DNA from: an uncultured Eubacterium sp.
Lineage (GTDB): Bacteria; Bacillota; Clostridia; Lachnospirales; Lachnospiraceae
Reading direction: 5' to 3'
NCBI GenBank assembly: GCA_910584245.1
Contig: CAJTZF010000020.1
Location: 1-47,587 of the forward strand
Length of the DNA: 47,587 nt
Shown: piece by piece, positions 26,037 to 34,640 of the stretch
Layout: each line of letters starts with the position of its first letter
How positions within the stretch are numbered: position 1 is the first letter of the stretch
Program-made: the position numbers and the translations under genes
The notes under the pieces: model-generated
The model's database searches: none
What the model was told of the DNA's origin: nothing
Seen by the model: only the letters and a program-made list of their open reading frames with translations

Positions 26037-26789
26037 CTACTCCTTTCCGCACTTTGAACAAGGAAGTCTGCCGCCGGCCTCCGACAGCTTTATTTCCTGT
26101 ATACTCCGTTTTATCTTTTTGCAGGCGCGGTAACTATGAAACCGATCCCCATAATTACAAATGAACACACTCTGACCCGCGCTAAATTCCTTTCCCCTGC
26201 AACAACTTTCACAGGCATAGTATTTTCCGCCTCCCTCGCTTCGCAAATGAACCAAATCTCCATAATTGACTTGGGAAATGCTAAGCGTAAGATATGTACA
26301 TGACAGTTTCCTGTGGTATACAGTTCCTGTTTTTGCTATATACACAATCGTTTCGCCTTCTTCACTTTCTTCCAGCCGGGTTTCCACTCCAGTAAACGCA
26401 CGGGTATGAATCTGTTCCGTAAATGAAATTTTGCGTTGAATCAGAATGGGAAAGGGAATGGTAATATGATAGTCTGCAATCAAATCCAGCTCATCCGTTT
26501 TAGGATCAAACCGGGATCTAAACATTTGGACTAGCAATCCATCCTCATCCACATAACGTTTCATTTTTGCCGTTAAATACACCGGATTCACAACAAGCGA
26601 ATCCCCCACAGCCGCATACTCTACAGACGCTTCCCGCGCAACCCGGGTTAATGCCCACTGCACCTTTTCTTCATATAAAATAAGCTTATTTATGTACATA
26701 ATAGAAAGTGCCGAAAATAAAAATATCGGAAGTACAAGGGCTGCCTCCACAGTCAAAGAGCCAATAGTACATTTTTTCCCATTTTTCAC
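26037..26789 (-). CDS. TadE-like pseudopilin with two C-terminal cysteine modules
   Basis: A 250-residue protein. The N-terminal helix (GSLTVEAALVLPIFLFSALS) is a TadE-type processing and assembly sequence, followed by a soluble domain to about residue 145. Two similar modules complete it: Y158-H159 with C164, then C193-x2-C196; and F217-H218 with C223, then C244-x2-C247. The pattern is aromatic-His-x4-Cys followed by CxxC, like small zinc-binding folds. Start is GTG with GGGGGAG seven bases upstream. A large hairpin separates it from the DUF5702 gene. Confidence 0.8.
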   Translation of the reverse strand: MKNGKKCTIGSLTVEAALVLPIFLFSALSIMYINKLILYEEKVQWALTRVAREASVEYAAVGDSLVVNPVYLTAKMKRYVDEDGLLVQMFRSRFDPKTDELDLIADYHITIPFPILIQRKISFTEQIHTRAFTGVETRLEESEEGETIVYIAKTGTVYHRKLSCTYLTLSISQVNYGDLVHLRSEGGGKYYACESCCRGKEFSAGQSVFICNYGDRFHSYRACKKIKRSIQEIKLSEAGGRLPCSKCGKE

Positions 26790-26811
26790 AAAAAATCTCC
26801 CCCTTTTTATA

Positions 26812-26911
26812 CCGAGGTGAAAAAGAGCACTCTATCGTATGATTACAATGGTGATTTTCTCCTTCTTTCTTATTTTTTAATTATATAATAGAGTACTCTT
26901 CTCCGCCTCGG
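26812..26911 (-). repeat. Large imperfect hairpin between the DUF5702 and tadE-like genes
   Basis: Outer arms CCGAGG (26812-26817) and CCTCGG (26906-26911) and inner 12-base arms (26824-26835 with 26888-26899, one wobble pair) are separated by equal six-base internal loops. The top holds 52 AT-rich bases. It spans the whole gap between the two genes and probably shapes the mRNA: termination, processing or uneven expression of upstream and downstream cistrons. Confidence 0.65.
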
Positions 26912-26925
26912 CATGCGTCCCTCTT

Positions 26926-28929
26926 TTAAGGACCCGTATACTGCGCCTCTATTACGACGTCCTGTTGAAAATAACCAGCATTCCGATTCACAATTGACTG
27001 CACAAATGGGAGCTGGAAAAGTTTTGTGGCAAAAGAGAAGTTGCCATTTACCACAAACGAATCGACACATATACCAAAGTTGAACTTTGGCACATCATTG
27101 TCCCGGATATTCCACTCCATCAAATCCATCATGCGGTAACACTTCTTATTTGTATTAGTTCCCATCATTAGCAGCATCAAATGTTCCGAATATCCCAACG
27201 ACTGGGCTACTGTCCTGGGAATACCACTTACCTTTTCCATAATATACTGGTTACTGACCTTGTATAGCTCAGAAAATTTAACTACAATATCTTTTGACGT
27301 TTTGATGGCGGAAAGCTCCTTTCCCTGCAAAAGGGCCGCCACATCAACCAGCGCTTCTACCATCCCCCACAATATAAGAAATAACGTTTGTGTAAACCGG
27401 ACCAGGGGTTCCATTCCTGTAAAGCCGACCACTCCTAGGGCCGCTGTATAAGCAGTGTTTCGCTTACTAGCAGACGACAGCAGCGCCGTAATATTAATAA
27501 CACTTCGAAACAAAACCAGCCGCTTAATCACCTCATTTAAGTTTTGTTCATCACCTTTTCCCCCGCACAGGATGTATTCCCACTCATAATCCAGCCGCTT
27601 TTCTCCTGTTCCCGCAAATTGCACTACAGAGGAAAAGTTCTTCTTCATGTATCCGCACATCAAAGCATCCGAAGCCAAAGCCCTAGTAATTCCTTTTGTC
27701 GTCTGCCCAAAACTTACCTCTTGTTTTTTGACAAATGAACGGATCTGGTCTGTATCCGCATTTGTATCTTCCCTTATTTTGTCATATAGATTTCGGTAAC
27801 GATCGGGGTTTTTTACTAATTTTTTTGAGATTTTTTCTCCTTGCCTACATACCAATTTCGATAACCCGCCAGCAATGGCATTAGAAAAAGAATTTATCGG
27901 GTTGTCAGCACCGCCCCTCTCGTTGATTCCTGCATAATCAAACACAATACCAGAGGTATTATACTTTTTCCAGAGCTGTTTGAGCGCTGACATATTTTCG
28001 TCCGTCAACGGCTGTTTCAAATATTCTTGCGTCTGTACCAGAATCGACAGGTTTGATCTTAACACAGCTATGACATCACCGCTTATGTTGTAACTGTGAA
28101 GCTGCGGGCCTATTTCTTCTGCAATTTTTAGCGCCTCCCTTGCCTTTTCTTCCACATCACATACCAGTTTTGCAAACTGCTGTCTTATTTTTACACTTTT
28201 CGATATACGGGAAAAGTATACTTGGAGTTCTACAATATTTCCTTTTACCGCATCCCAGGCTGTCGATTCTGTTATCCCAAAACGTTCTGGCTGTTTTTTC
28301 CCATGAAAAAACATTTTTACAAAAGTCTGCTGCCCTTTCACACTCCCTCCAGAGCAGTCAACTCCATCAACCAGCTGCATTAGCTTCAAAATACTTTGGC
28401 TCTCCTGCGCCGCTTCCTTTTCCTCTCTTACCTTTTGGTCAATCCCTTCCGCAGCTTTATCCAACTGTTCCAACGCCTTCGTTTTTCCCAAAAGCTTTTG
28501 TACCGCGTCCACAGCCAAGGTACGTTTCATGTAAGACATAATCTGCTCCTGTAGGGCTGCAGCCCCATTCTCTCCGGCATATCGTTCCTTTTCCACCGTC
28601 ACATCTGTCAATACGCCATCATAAAAATCCATCTTTCCACTGGCTAATGTATCCGGATTTAATGTTTTTGCCGCGTATCCGGCAATACTTTGCGGAAATG
28701 CTTTTCCTCCATTTTCAATAAAGAACAGGTGGTATCGGTCATAAAGAGGCCTGCTATACTCTGTCATCAAGCTGTCAACTGCTGTTCGCAATGTCCTCCT
28801 GCTATAGACACGGCATGCCTTTCCTCGGGCCACTTCCGTCATTGTTCCGAGTAGTGCAATAATAATCAGCATTGTCAATGACAAAAATACCGTGATGGAA
28901 CCATCTGTCCGCTTTCTATCCCCCATCAT
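26926..28929 (-). CDS. DUF5702 (TadG-like) exported protein of the Tad locus
   Basis: A 667-residue protein that starts with a pilin-like hydrophobic segment (GSITVFLSLTMLIIIALLG) and the arginine-rich start of DUF5702 (ARGKACRVYSRRTLRTAVDS, then YSRPLYDRYHLFFIENGG). The rest is a large, mostly helical soluble body with further hydrophobic patches near 505-530. DUF5702 sits in Tad loci of Clostridia in the position of TadG, the putative outer pseudopilin. It overlaps the flp gene by four bases (ATGA), so their translation is coupled. The role is inferred from position. Confidence 0.82.
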   Translation of the reverse strand: MMGDRKRTDGSITVFLSLTMLIIIALLGTMTEVARGKACRVYSRRTLRTAVDSLMTEYSRPLYDRYHLFFIENGGKAFPQSIAGYAAKTLNPDTLASGKMDFYDGVLTDVTVEKERYAGENGAAALQEQIMSYMKRTLAVDAVQKLLGKTKALEQLDKAAEGIDQKVREEKEAAQESQSILKLMQLVDGVDCSGGSVKGQQTFVKMFFHGKKQPERFGITESTAWDAVKGNIVELQVYFSRISKSVKIRQQFAKLVCDVEEKAREALKIAEEIGPQLHSYNISGDVIAVLRSNLSILVQTQEYLKQPLTDENMSALKQLWKKYNTSGIVFDYAGINERGGADNPINSFSNAIAGGLSKLVCRQGEKISKKLVKNPDRYRNLYDKIREDTNADTDQIRSFVKKQEVSFGQTTKGITRALASDALMCGYMKKNFSSVVQFAGTGEKRLDYEWEYILCGGKGDEQNLNEVIKRLVLFRSVINITALLSSASKRNTAYTAALGVVGFTGMEPLVRFTQTLFLILWGMVEALVDVAALLQGKELSAIKTSKDIVVKFSELYKVSNQYIMEKVSGIPRTVAQSLGYSEHLMLLMMGTNTNKKCYRMMDLMEWNIRDNDVPKFNFGICVDSFVVNGNFSFATKLFQLPFVQSIVNRNAGYFQQDVVIEAQYTGP

Positions 28930-29099
28930 TTGATAATGCTCCCCGAGTCCTTTTCAAATGCGGAAAACGCATTGTTTACTACAGACGTAATCTTCCCCTT
29001 AAATAGTAATACCAATGCAACCAGCACTACTAAAATAAGTATGATCTCAACTACACCAATTCCTTCTTCGTCTTTCCAAAAGTCGATTAAATATTTCAT
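28926..29099 (-). CDS. flp: Flp-type pilin (major pilin of the Tad pilus)
   Basis: A 57-residue prepilin. A leader (MKYLIDFWKDEEG) ends at a glycine and is followed by the mature start IGVVEIILILVVLVALVLLF, where the +5 glutamate is typical of Flp pilins cut by A24 peptidases. The C-terminus is short and polar (SAFEKDSGSIIK). GGAGG eight bases upstream selects the ATG at 29099 rather than the frame start at 29114. It is the only clear major pilin here and sits between tadC and the DUF5702 gene. Confidence 0.9.
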   Translation of the reverse strand: MKYLIDFWKDEEGIGVVEIILILVVLVALVLLFKGKITSVVNNAFSAFEKDSGSIIK

Positions 29100-29120
29100 A
29101 TCAAATTCCTCCATTCTTTT

Positions 29121-30209
29121 CTACATTGTCATAAATGCCGGGACGATTATAACTGCCATAACAACACCCAGCATAAGCATCATCGGAATGAGCAGCTTCG
29201 TTCCCGCTGTCTCTCCTAATCTTTTCACCTGCTCCTTTCGTTTTTCAAACGCTTCCATTGCCTCCATTTCAAGCAAATTGACAAGTCCCTCTGAGCCCTT
29301 TCTGATGTTCTGGTTCACCATAGAGGAAAACCGCAAATACGGGAGCTGGTGACACCGCCTGCCAAAATCCTCCAATACTTCTGACTCCGGCACCCCATTT
29401 TGCATTTCCTGATAAGAAAAGCTGACCTCCTCATACACATATCTTCTTTCACCCCCCTCCTCAATACGCCGCCGGTACTCTGCAAACATCCGCTCAAAGC
29501 AGCCTCTTACTGTTAAACCTGCGCTCAGTAAGAGCATTGTTTTATTTACCAGTTCCGGGTAATCCAAAACCAGCTGCTGTTCCCTCGCTTTAAGCTGTTC
29601 CTGCCGCTGTCGTCTCCACATAAAGGGAATTACCGCTATAATAATTAGGCTGACATAAAACGAAGAAAAGTCTTTTTTATTTTCTATGTTCCAATATTTG
29701 ATCTTCTTCCCAGATATGGCACCGGGCAATTCTATTCTTCCCTCCTGGTCCTTCTTGTCTCCATCCGAAACTGCGGCATCAACCGCTGCCCGTATTTCTG
29801 ATAAAATGGTTTCCCGCGGATCCTGAATTTCCACAGCCTGCTCGTCCGTCCTCTCTTCCTCCCCAACCTCCACCGTAATTTCATCCCGGGCGGCCCCAAC
29901 GTCAGTATCCACCTCGACACCAAATGTTACTTGCCCCTGGCCGGTCCCCGGTCTTAAATATACTTCATCCACAATGACGTCCTCCGGCACTCTCTGGCAC
30001 AGGCAAATAAAGAATACACTTGCTGCCACACCAACTGCTACCGCCAACATTACAATTCGGCGGCACCAGATTTCGATCAGGATGCTCCGCTTGTCCTGCC
30101 TTCGGTACAACGCTTCCACCATTCTCATCGTTTCCTTGTCTTTCAAAAATAACTTTTCCAGGTGAAACACCTGTATGAACCATTTTGCCAATGCCATATA
30201 TTTTCTCAT
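29121..30209 (-). CDS. tadC: TadC-type inner-membrane platform protein
   Basis: A 362-residue protein. The C-terminal half is a type II secretion F domain (YPELVNKTMLLLSAGLTVRG, LPYLRFSSMVNQNIRKGSEG, ETAGTKLLIPMMLMLGVVMA). The N-terminal half has a membrane span at about 52-72. A long acidic outside segment of about 115 residues follows (YLRPGTGQGQVTFGVEVDTD), then a second span near 185-200. This outside insert is larger than in typical TadC proteins. It pairs with TadB as the pilus assembly platform. Confidence 0.85.
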   Translation of the reverse strand: MRKYMALAKWFIQVFHLEKLFLKDKETMRMVEALYRRQDKRSILIEIWCRRIVMLAVAVGVAASVFFICLCQRVPEDVIVDEVYLRPGTGQGQVTFGVEVDTDVGAARDEITVEVGEEERTDEQAVEIQDPRETILSEIRAAVDAAVSDGDKKDQEGRIELPGAISGKKIKYWNIENKKDFSSFYVSLIIIAVIPFMWRRQRQEQLKAREQQLVLDYPELVNKTMLLLSAGLTVRGCFERMFAEYRRRIEEGGERRYVYEEVSFSYQEMQNGVPESEVLEDFGRRCHQLPYLRFSSMVNQNIRKGSEGLVNLLEMEAMEAFEKRKEQVKRLGETAGTKLLIPMMLMLGVVMAVIIVPAFMTM

Positions 30210-30222
30210 TCCATCACCCCAT

Positions 30223-30966
30223 TTAAAATTGTATGTTCATAATGCGCTGCCCCCACCAAAAAGAAAACGAATAAACTGCCAACGCTGCCGTCATCACAAT
30301 AACTCCCATCCCATTATGATATAACGGATCTAAAAAACCCGGTGAGCAAATTCGAAGATACAGAATCATGAAAAGTGGAATCGCCGTCATACATTTCGAC
30401 TCCATCCTTTTTCCAGCGAGCATCGTCTCAATTTCCCTTTTCATCTCCATTTTTTCAGCCATGTTTGCCGCTGTCCTACGCATAACCTGTATAATATTCC
30501 CACCCGTCCTCTTCGCTGTAATTAAAACTTCACTAAAAACCACGATATCCTCCACGCCACTGCGCACGCCTAAGTCTTTGAGCAACGCTTCGACAGACAC
30601 TTTAAGATCCATTTTGCGTATCATATATGACATTTCCAGGATGATTATATCATCCCTTTCATACATCAATTCCAGATCCTGTCCGGCCTGCCTGACTGCG
30701 TTTTCGAGTGAGTAACCAGCAACTAACGCCGAGACCAGACTTTCCATAGCATCCTTAAATTGTATCATAAGCTCCCATCTGCGTTTTTCCGCAAGTGTAT
30801 GACGATAATACTGGAGAAATAAAATACCACAGAAAATAGAACAGAGACCACAGAAGAAAAAATTATCATAAAAAAGCATCAGTATAGCGAAACCAGCTGA
30901 GCCACCGGCCAAGCCGTATCGAACCAGCTCCCCCTTTGTGTATTTATAATGTTTATAATTAATCAT
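30223..30966 (-). CDS. tadB: TadB-type inner-membrane platform protein
   Basis: A 247-residue T2SSF-family protein with two N-terminal spans near 25-60, the characteristic cytoplasmic part (FKDAMESLVSALVAGYSLEN, VFSEVLITAKRTGGNIIQVM) and two C-terminal spans. The ATG at 30966 is chosen: it overlaps the stop of tadA by four bases (ATGA) and has GGGATTGGGAT upstream. It forms the assembly platform with TadC, which starts 13 bases downstream. Confidence 0.88.
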   Translation of the reverse strand: MINYKHYKYTKGELVRYGLAGGSAGFAILMLFYDNFFFCGLCSIFCGILFLQYYRHTLAEKRRWELMIQFKDAMESLVSALVAGYSLENAVRQAGQDLELMYERDDIIILEMSYMIRKMDLKVSVEALLKDLGVRSGVEDIVVFSEVLITAKRTGGNIIQVMRRTAANMAEKMEMKREIETMLAGKRMESKCMTAIPLFMILYLRICSPGFLDPLYHNGMGVIVMTAALAVYSFSFWWGQRIMNIQF

Positions 30967-32192
30967 ATCCCAATCCCTGCCTTTACCCATTTATCGTTAT
31001 TGATAAGCCGGTGCCCCGTATTTTCCAAGCTTCCAACAACCCTTCCCCCACATTCTCCCTGCTCCACAAACTGAAATAGCGGGTACAGCCTTATACTTCC
31101 CTTCTCCACACATCCCACCTCACAAATCCCCAAGACCTTTCTGCTCCGGTCACGAAGCCTTCCCAGATGAACAACAATGTCAATGGCAGAGGCAATCTGT
31201 TGCCGAATGGCTTCTAATGGAATCTCCATTCCCATCAATACGAGTGTTTCCAGACGGTTTAGCATATCGAGCGGACTATTTGCATGCCCTGTCGACAAGC
31301 TGCCGTCATGTCCCGTATTCATAGCCGTAAGCATATCAATGGCTGTAGAATCCCGGATTTCACCAATTACAATGCGATCTGGCCGCATCCTCAAAGCACT
31401 CTTAATCAAATCCCGTATCGTAATTTGATTTTTGCCTTCCATATTTGCATTTCTTGTTTCCAGCCTTACAAGATTTTTGACCCTTTGTATTTGAAGCTCC
31501 GCGGAATCCTCTATCGTAACTACCCGCTCATCCTCTGGAATATAATTAGACAGGATATTGAGAAATGTAGTCTTACCCGCTCCAGTGCCCCCTGAAATGA
31601 AAATATTATACTTGGCTTCTACAAGCTTCCTAAGTAATTCCGCCGCCTCCTCAGAAAGCGCTTCCATATCAATCAGCTTCGCCATTGTCAACGGCTCTTT
31701 CGGAAATCTCCGAATGGTGATAACAGGCCCTTCCAGGGAAATAGGCGGCATCACGATATTGACCCTCGAACCATCAGCCAGCCGGACGTCCAAAATAGGG
31801 TTTGTCTCATTTACAATCCGATTACCCGCAGATGCTATTTGCTGGGCAATGTCACTCAAACGCTCCAAACTATCAAATTCAAGCTCTGTTTCAAGAAGTC
31901 TTCCTGCCTTTTCAATAAAAATATGTTCCGGTCCATTTACCATGATTTCTGTTATTTCTTCATCCTCAAGCAGTTCCTGTAATACGTCCATCTTCCGCAT
32001 GGAATTAAAAATCTCTGTGCGCAGCCGCTTTTTATCCGCATATCGTAGGTACTCCTTTCCCCTGTCCCGTCCAATATTTTGATCTATAATCTGAATAAGA
32101 CGGTTTTCGTCAATTTCAGAATCCACAGGTACTTGTTCTAGTACACGCTTTCGAATCCTATCCTTTCTCTCCCTTTCCTCAACGCTTTTCAT
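30963..32192 (-). CDS. tadA: Tad pilus assembly ATPase TadA/CpaF
   Basis: A 409-residue secretion ATPase. Walker A is SGGTGAGKTTFLN, the Asp box VTIEDSAELQ, Walker B-like motif DRIVIGEIRDSTAIDMLTAM and the His box TGHDGSLSTGHANS. The N-terminal domain includes EITEIMVNGPEHIFIEKAGR. It powers polymerisation of Flp pilin from the cytoplasm. Overlaps tadZ by four bases at its start and tadB by four at its end. The C-terminus carries about 70 residues beyond the ATPase core. Confidence 0.95.
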   Translation of the reverse strand: MKSVEERERKDRIRKRVLEQVPVDSEIDENRLIQIIDQNIGRDRGKEYLRYADKKRLRTEIFNSMRKMDVLQELLEDEEITEIMVNGPEHIFIEKAGRLLETELEFDSLERLSDIAQQIASAGNRIVNETNPILDVRLADGSRVNIVMPPISLEGPVITIRRFPKEPLTMAKLIDMEALSEEAAELLRKLVEAKYNIFISGGTGAGKTTFLNILSNYIPEDERVVTIEDSAELQIQRVKNLVRLETRNANMEGKNQITIRDLIKSALRMRPDRIVIGEIRDSTAIDMLTAMNTGHDGSLSTGHANSPLDMLNRLETLVLMGMEIPLEAIRQQIASAIDIVVHLGRLRDRSRKVLGICEVGCVEKGSIRLYPLFQFVEQGECGGRVVGSLENTGHRLINNDKWVKAGIGI

Positions 32193-33166
32193 CCTGCTCC
32201 CTCCCCGTCAAATAAAATAAGTTTACTCTCCCTCCATGTGTCGGGCGCACAAGCCGGTACTGGTACGAATTGAAATTGTTCCCACAGCTTCTCTTGCCCA
32301 TCGCGTGTGCAATACTCCTGTAATAGCTCTCGCCGGGCCTCCGTAAACACACCTGGTCCTTCCGGCACAAAAACCACATCTGCTCCGCTAAGCAGCGAAA
32401 ACGTCCATTCCCATAGCTGCCCCGTTTCAACCACTACAAAGTCAAACAGCGTCTGATGCGCTAAGTATGTCATAAACCGATGTGCATCCTCTTCCGTAAA
32501 ATCAAGCAGATCCCGAAAATGACCCGCCGGGGCAAGTACAAATATGTTGCCAGCCGCAAATGCCAGCTTTTCAAGACTTTCTTCAAAAACAACGCTATCC
32601 GTACAGAGCATAAGCTCTGAAACACCTTCCCTGCCCCATCCCATACTGATACCCCCTTCCTCTCTAAAAATGACTGGAAATGCACACAAGTTTATATAGA
32701 GCGTCTTTCCCCGTTCTGCCCGGTCACCTGCTGTGCGCAGGGCATACATCGCATTTTCTTCTCCCCCGCAAGGATCGAAAATGCATACTACTTTTGGAAC
32801 AGCGAGGCCTGATTGCATTTTCCCGTTCGCATTGCCCGTCCCCATCATCTCTAATAACTGCTCATATATTTTCCTCCCACTTTGATACATAAAAATACTT
32901 TGTTTCCCCGCTTCCTCCGGCATCTTCACAAGACGGATTATTTTACATTTCACTTTTCTGCAAATATCCTCATCATCCGTAACCATATAGGCGTCCTTTT
33001 CCCACTCTGTTCCATCCTGGATTTCTGTCAGCAGTTCCACATCAAGCTCCCTGTTTGGCTGACTGGAAAGAAATCTTGACAGCTTTTCCCCATAACCCTT
33101 CCTTTTTGAATATATATACAACTTTACCCGATTCAATAAAACACCCCCTGAAAACAATTTTTTCAT
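32189..33166 (-). CDS. tadZ: TadZ/CpaE-like MinD-family localisation protein with degenerate P-loop
   Basis: A 325-residue protein by position and fold. The N-terminal half resembles a receiver-like domain (LYIYSKRKGYGEKLSRFLSS). The P-loop region reads VVCIFDPCGGEENAMYALRT, where GGxGKT is expected, so the catalytic lysine and threonine are absent. Later ParA/MinD-like features remain (TLFDFVVVETGQLWEWTFSL, ADVVFVPEGPG). Atypical P-loops are known in TadZ, which marks the pilus site at the membrane. Start at 33166 has GGGGG before it and overlaps the stop of tadV by four bases. Confidence 0.75.
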   Translation of the reverse strand: MKKLFSGGVLLNRVKLYIYSKRKGYGEKLSRFLSSQPNRELDVELLTEIQDGTEWEKDAYMVTDDEDICRKVKCKIIRLVKMPEEAGKQSIFMYQSGRKIYEQLLEMMGTGNANGKMQSGLAVPKVVCIFDPCGGEENAMYALRTAGDRAERGKTLYINLCAFPVIFREEGGISMGWGREGVSELMLCTDSVVFEESLEKLAFAAGNIFVLAPAGHFRDLLDFTEEDAHRFMTYLAHQTLFDFVVVETGQLWEWTFSLLSGADVVFVPEGPGVFTEARRELLQEYCTRDGQEKLWEQFQFVPVPACAPDTWRESKLILFDGEGAG

Positions 33167-33675
33167 TTCATTCCCCCTATACATATAATCACCGCCAGTG
33201 TAATACATATAGTAAAGGGAATCACACCCTCATCCCCGCATTTTTTAAGATCATAATATGCTGCACCTGCCTTTCCGGCCGCCAGATTTTTTATATACTC
33301 GGAAAAATGTCGAAAACGACGGATAAAACTTTTTTGCAGAAACATTTTTGTTACAGAAAATAGTGCGCCAATCAATAACGATACTATCATTACCTTGACA
33401 CCGAATTGAATTGTATAATAACTATAAATAATGGAAAATAATTTGATGTCACCTGCGCCAAACATATGGAGCAGATAAAAGATAAAACAGATAAAAAACG
33501 GAAGAAAGCATCCTAGCAAGAAATATACTACACCGAACCAACCATACTGCCAAACATTTCTGTATAAACTAAGGGAAAACCCGATACAGACAATGGCATT
33601 AGGTATCCGATACCAATATAAGTCACAGAGTGATGCCGGTAACAGAACTAGGAACACCAGCGCTTGATCTCCTAT
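33163..33675 (-). CDS. tadV: A24 prepilin peptidase TadV/CpaA opening the Tad locus
   Basis: About 170 residues, membrane protease with catalytic Asp motifs CDLYWYRIPN and GAGDIKLF. A GTG at 33657 gives only 11 residues before the first aspartate and has no ribosome site at proper distance. An ideal AGGAGGTG at 33681-33688 instead points to an in-frame ATA codon at 33675, seven bases away, which restores the usual first membrane helix length. The start codon is therefore uncertain. It is the first gene of the tad operon and overlaps tadZ by four bases. Confidence 0.85.
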   Translation of the reverse strand: MGDQALVFLVLLPASLCDLYWYRIPNAIVCIGFSLSLYRNVWQYGWFGVVYFLLGCFLPFFICFIFYLLHMFGAGDIKLFSIIYSYYTIQFGVKVMIVSLLIGALFSVTKMFLQKSFIRRFRHFSEYIKNLAAGKAGAAYYDLKKCGDEGVIPFTICITLAVIICIGGMK

Positions 33676-33680
33676 GCTGT

Positions 33681-33688
33681 CACCTCCT
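33681..33688 (-). promoter_or_regulatory. Strong ribosome site of tadV pointing at an ATA codon
   Basis: Read on the minus strand the bases are AGGAGGTG, and the codon seven bases downstream of AGGAGG is ATA at 33675. No ATG, GTG or TTG lies in frame at usable distance; the next candidates are CTG at 33660 and GTG at 33657. Confidence 0.55.
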
Positions 33689-33809
33689 GCTTCGGTTGTG
33701 ATTCATATATTATCACGAAAGCAAACCATTTGTCAACATGCAATTTGAAAAAAATGGAATATTTTTTTTAATGGCGGCAATACTAAAAAATATAAAAAGG
33801 GGGATTGGT

Positions 33810-34034
33810 ATGAAAAAGAAAACGGACAACCTTCTTCTTGCACGAGAAGAGCTCTTAAATGAAATCGAAGAAATTAAACGTTCTCTGGAAACCGCACATT
33901 CCAATTTTGAAAATGCCTGCGATCCCGATCTTGTGGACAGCTGCATCTATGAGGTAAATGCCATCCAGTACAGATATCAATATCTTCTTAAAGAAATGCG
34001 GAAAGTGGAAAGCTTATCAAAAAGCCAGGCATGA
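33810..34034 (+). CDS. DUF2508 (YaaL-like) small protein
   Basis: A 74-residue helical protein with the DUF2508 pattern EELLNEIEEIKRSLETAHSN, then CDPDLVDSCIYEVNAIQYRY and QYLLKEMRK. Its Bacillus relative YaaL is encoded near recR and its role is unclear. GGGGG lies six bases before the ATG at 33810. It is the only plus-strand gene between the tad locus and the flagellin operon and converges on fliS. Confidence 0.85.
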   Translation: MKKKTDNLLLAREELLNEIEEIKRSLETAHSNFENACDPDLVDSCIYEVNAIQYRYQYLLKEMRKVESLSKSQA

Positions 34035-34044
34035 GCTTCATGCC

Positions 34045-34115
34045 CACGCAGATACAGCACCAAGACGCATAAGTAACAAAAACTCCTTGACTTACGCGCC
34101 TGGTGTCTGTACGTG
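34045..34115. terminator. Long imperfect hairpin between convergent DUF2508 and fliS genes
   Basis: Arms around GCACCA (34057-34062) and TGGTGT (34101-34106), TAAGT (34070-34074) and ACTTA (34090-34094), and CACG (34045-34048) and CGTG (34112-34115) form one long interrupted stem. A T tract is not clear on either strand, so termination is plausible but not certain. Confidence 0.5.
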
Positions 34116-34125
34116 AACAAATATC

Positions 34126-34605
34126 TTATGCCTGGTAACCACGATTCATATTTACACCTACGCCAAGACTTTCATTCAAACTGTCTTTGCCATAAGTAAG
34201 CCCCGCAAAGATCGTCTCTGTATTTTTCATAACTGGGGCAGACCCATCCTGTTTGGCAACCTCCTGAAATGCCGGAAGCAGTTTTTGGATAACGTCTATA
34301 GCGTGGGAAAATCTCTCTTCATCCCTCTCCGCCATACCTTGGCATAATTCCTGGTTTGCATATACATAAAGCCTGCGCAAATAGTGGGAAATTTCATAGC
34401 TAAAATCCAAGCTTCCCATCAGCTCGTTAAGAAATCCTTTCGCGCGCTCGATTTCCCTTCGGCATTCTGGAATCTCGCCCTCTTTTAAGAGCCGCTTTCC
34501 CTCCTGCACACTTTCCAGCAACGCTTCATAAATAATTACGACAAGCTGGCTGCGGTTAGCTTGGGCCACTCTCGCCGCATAAGCATTCAACTTTTCCTTA
34601 TCCAA
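34126..34605 (-). CDS. fliS: Flagellin export chaperone FliS
   Basis: A 159-residue FliS. The core (RSQLVVIIYEALLESVQEGK, then SLDFSYEISHYLRRLYVYAN) is the helical chaperone that caps the C-terminal end of flagellin before export. The last 30 residues (TETIFAGLTYGKDSLNESLG) extend beyond the classical length of about 130. It begins 35 bases after the flagellin stop, so the two are one operon. No other flagellar genes are in the window. Confidence 0.92.
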   Translation of the reverse strand: MDKEKLNAYAARVAQANRSQLVVIIYEALLESVQEGKRLLKEGEIPECRREIERAKGFLNELMGSLDFSYEISHYLRRLYVYANQELCQGMAERDEERFSHAIDVIQKLLPAFQEVAKQDGSAPVMKNTETIFAGLTYGKDSLNESLGVGVNMNRGYQA

Positions 34606-34640
34606 CAGAATCTATCCTTTCTTTGCCACTGCACCAAACA

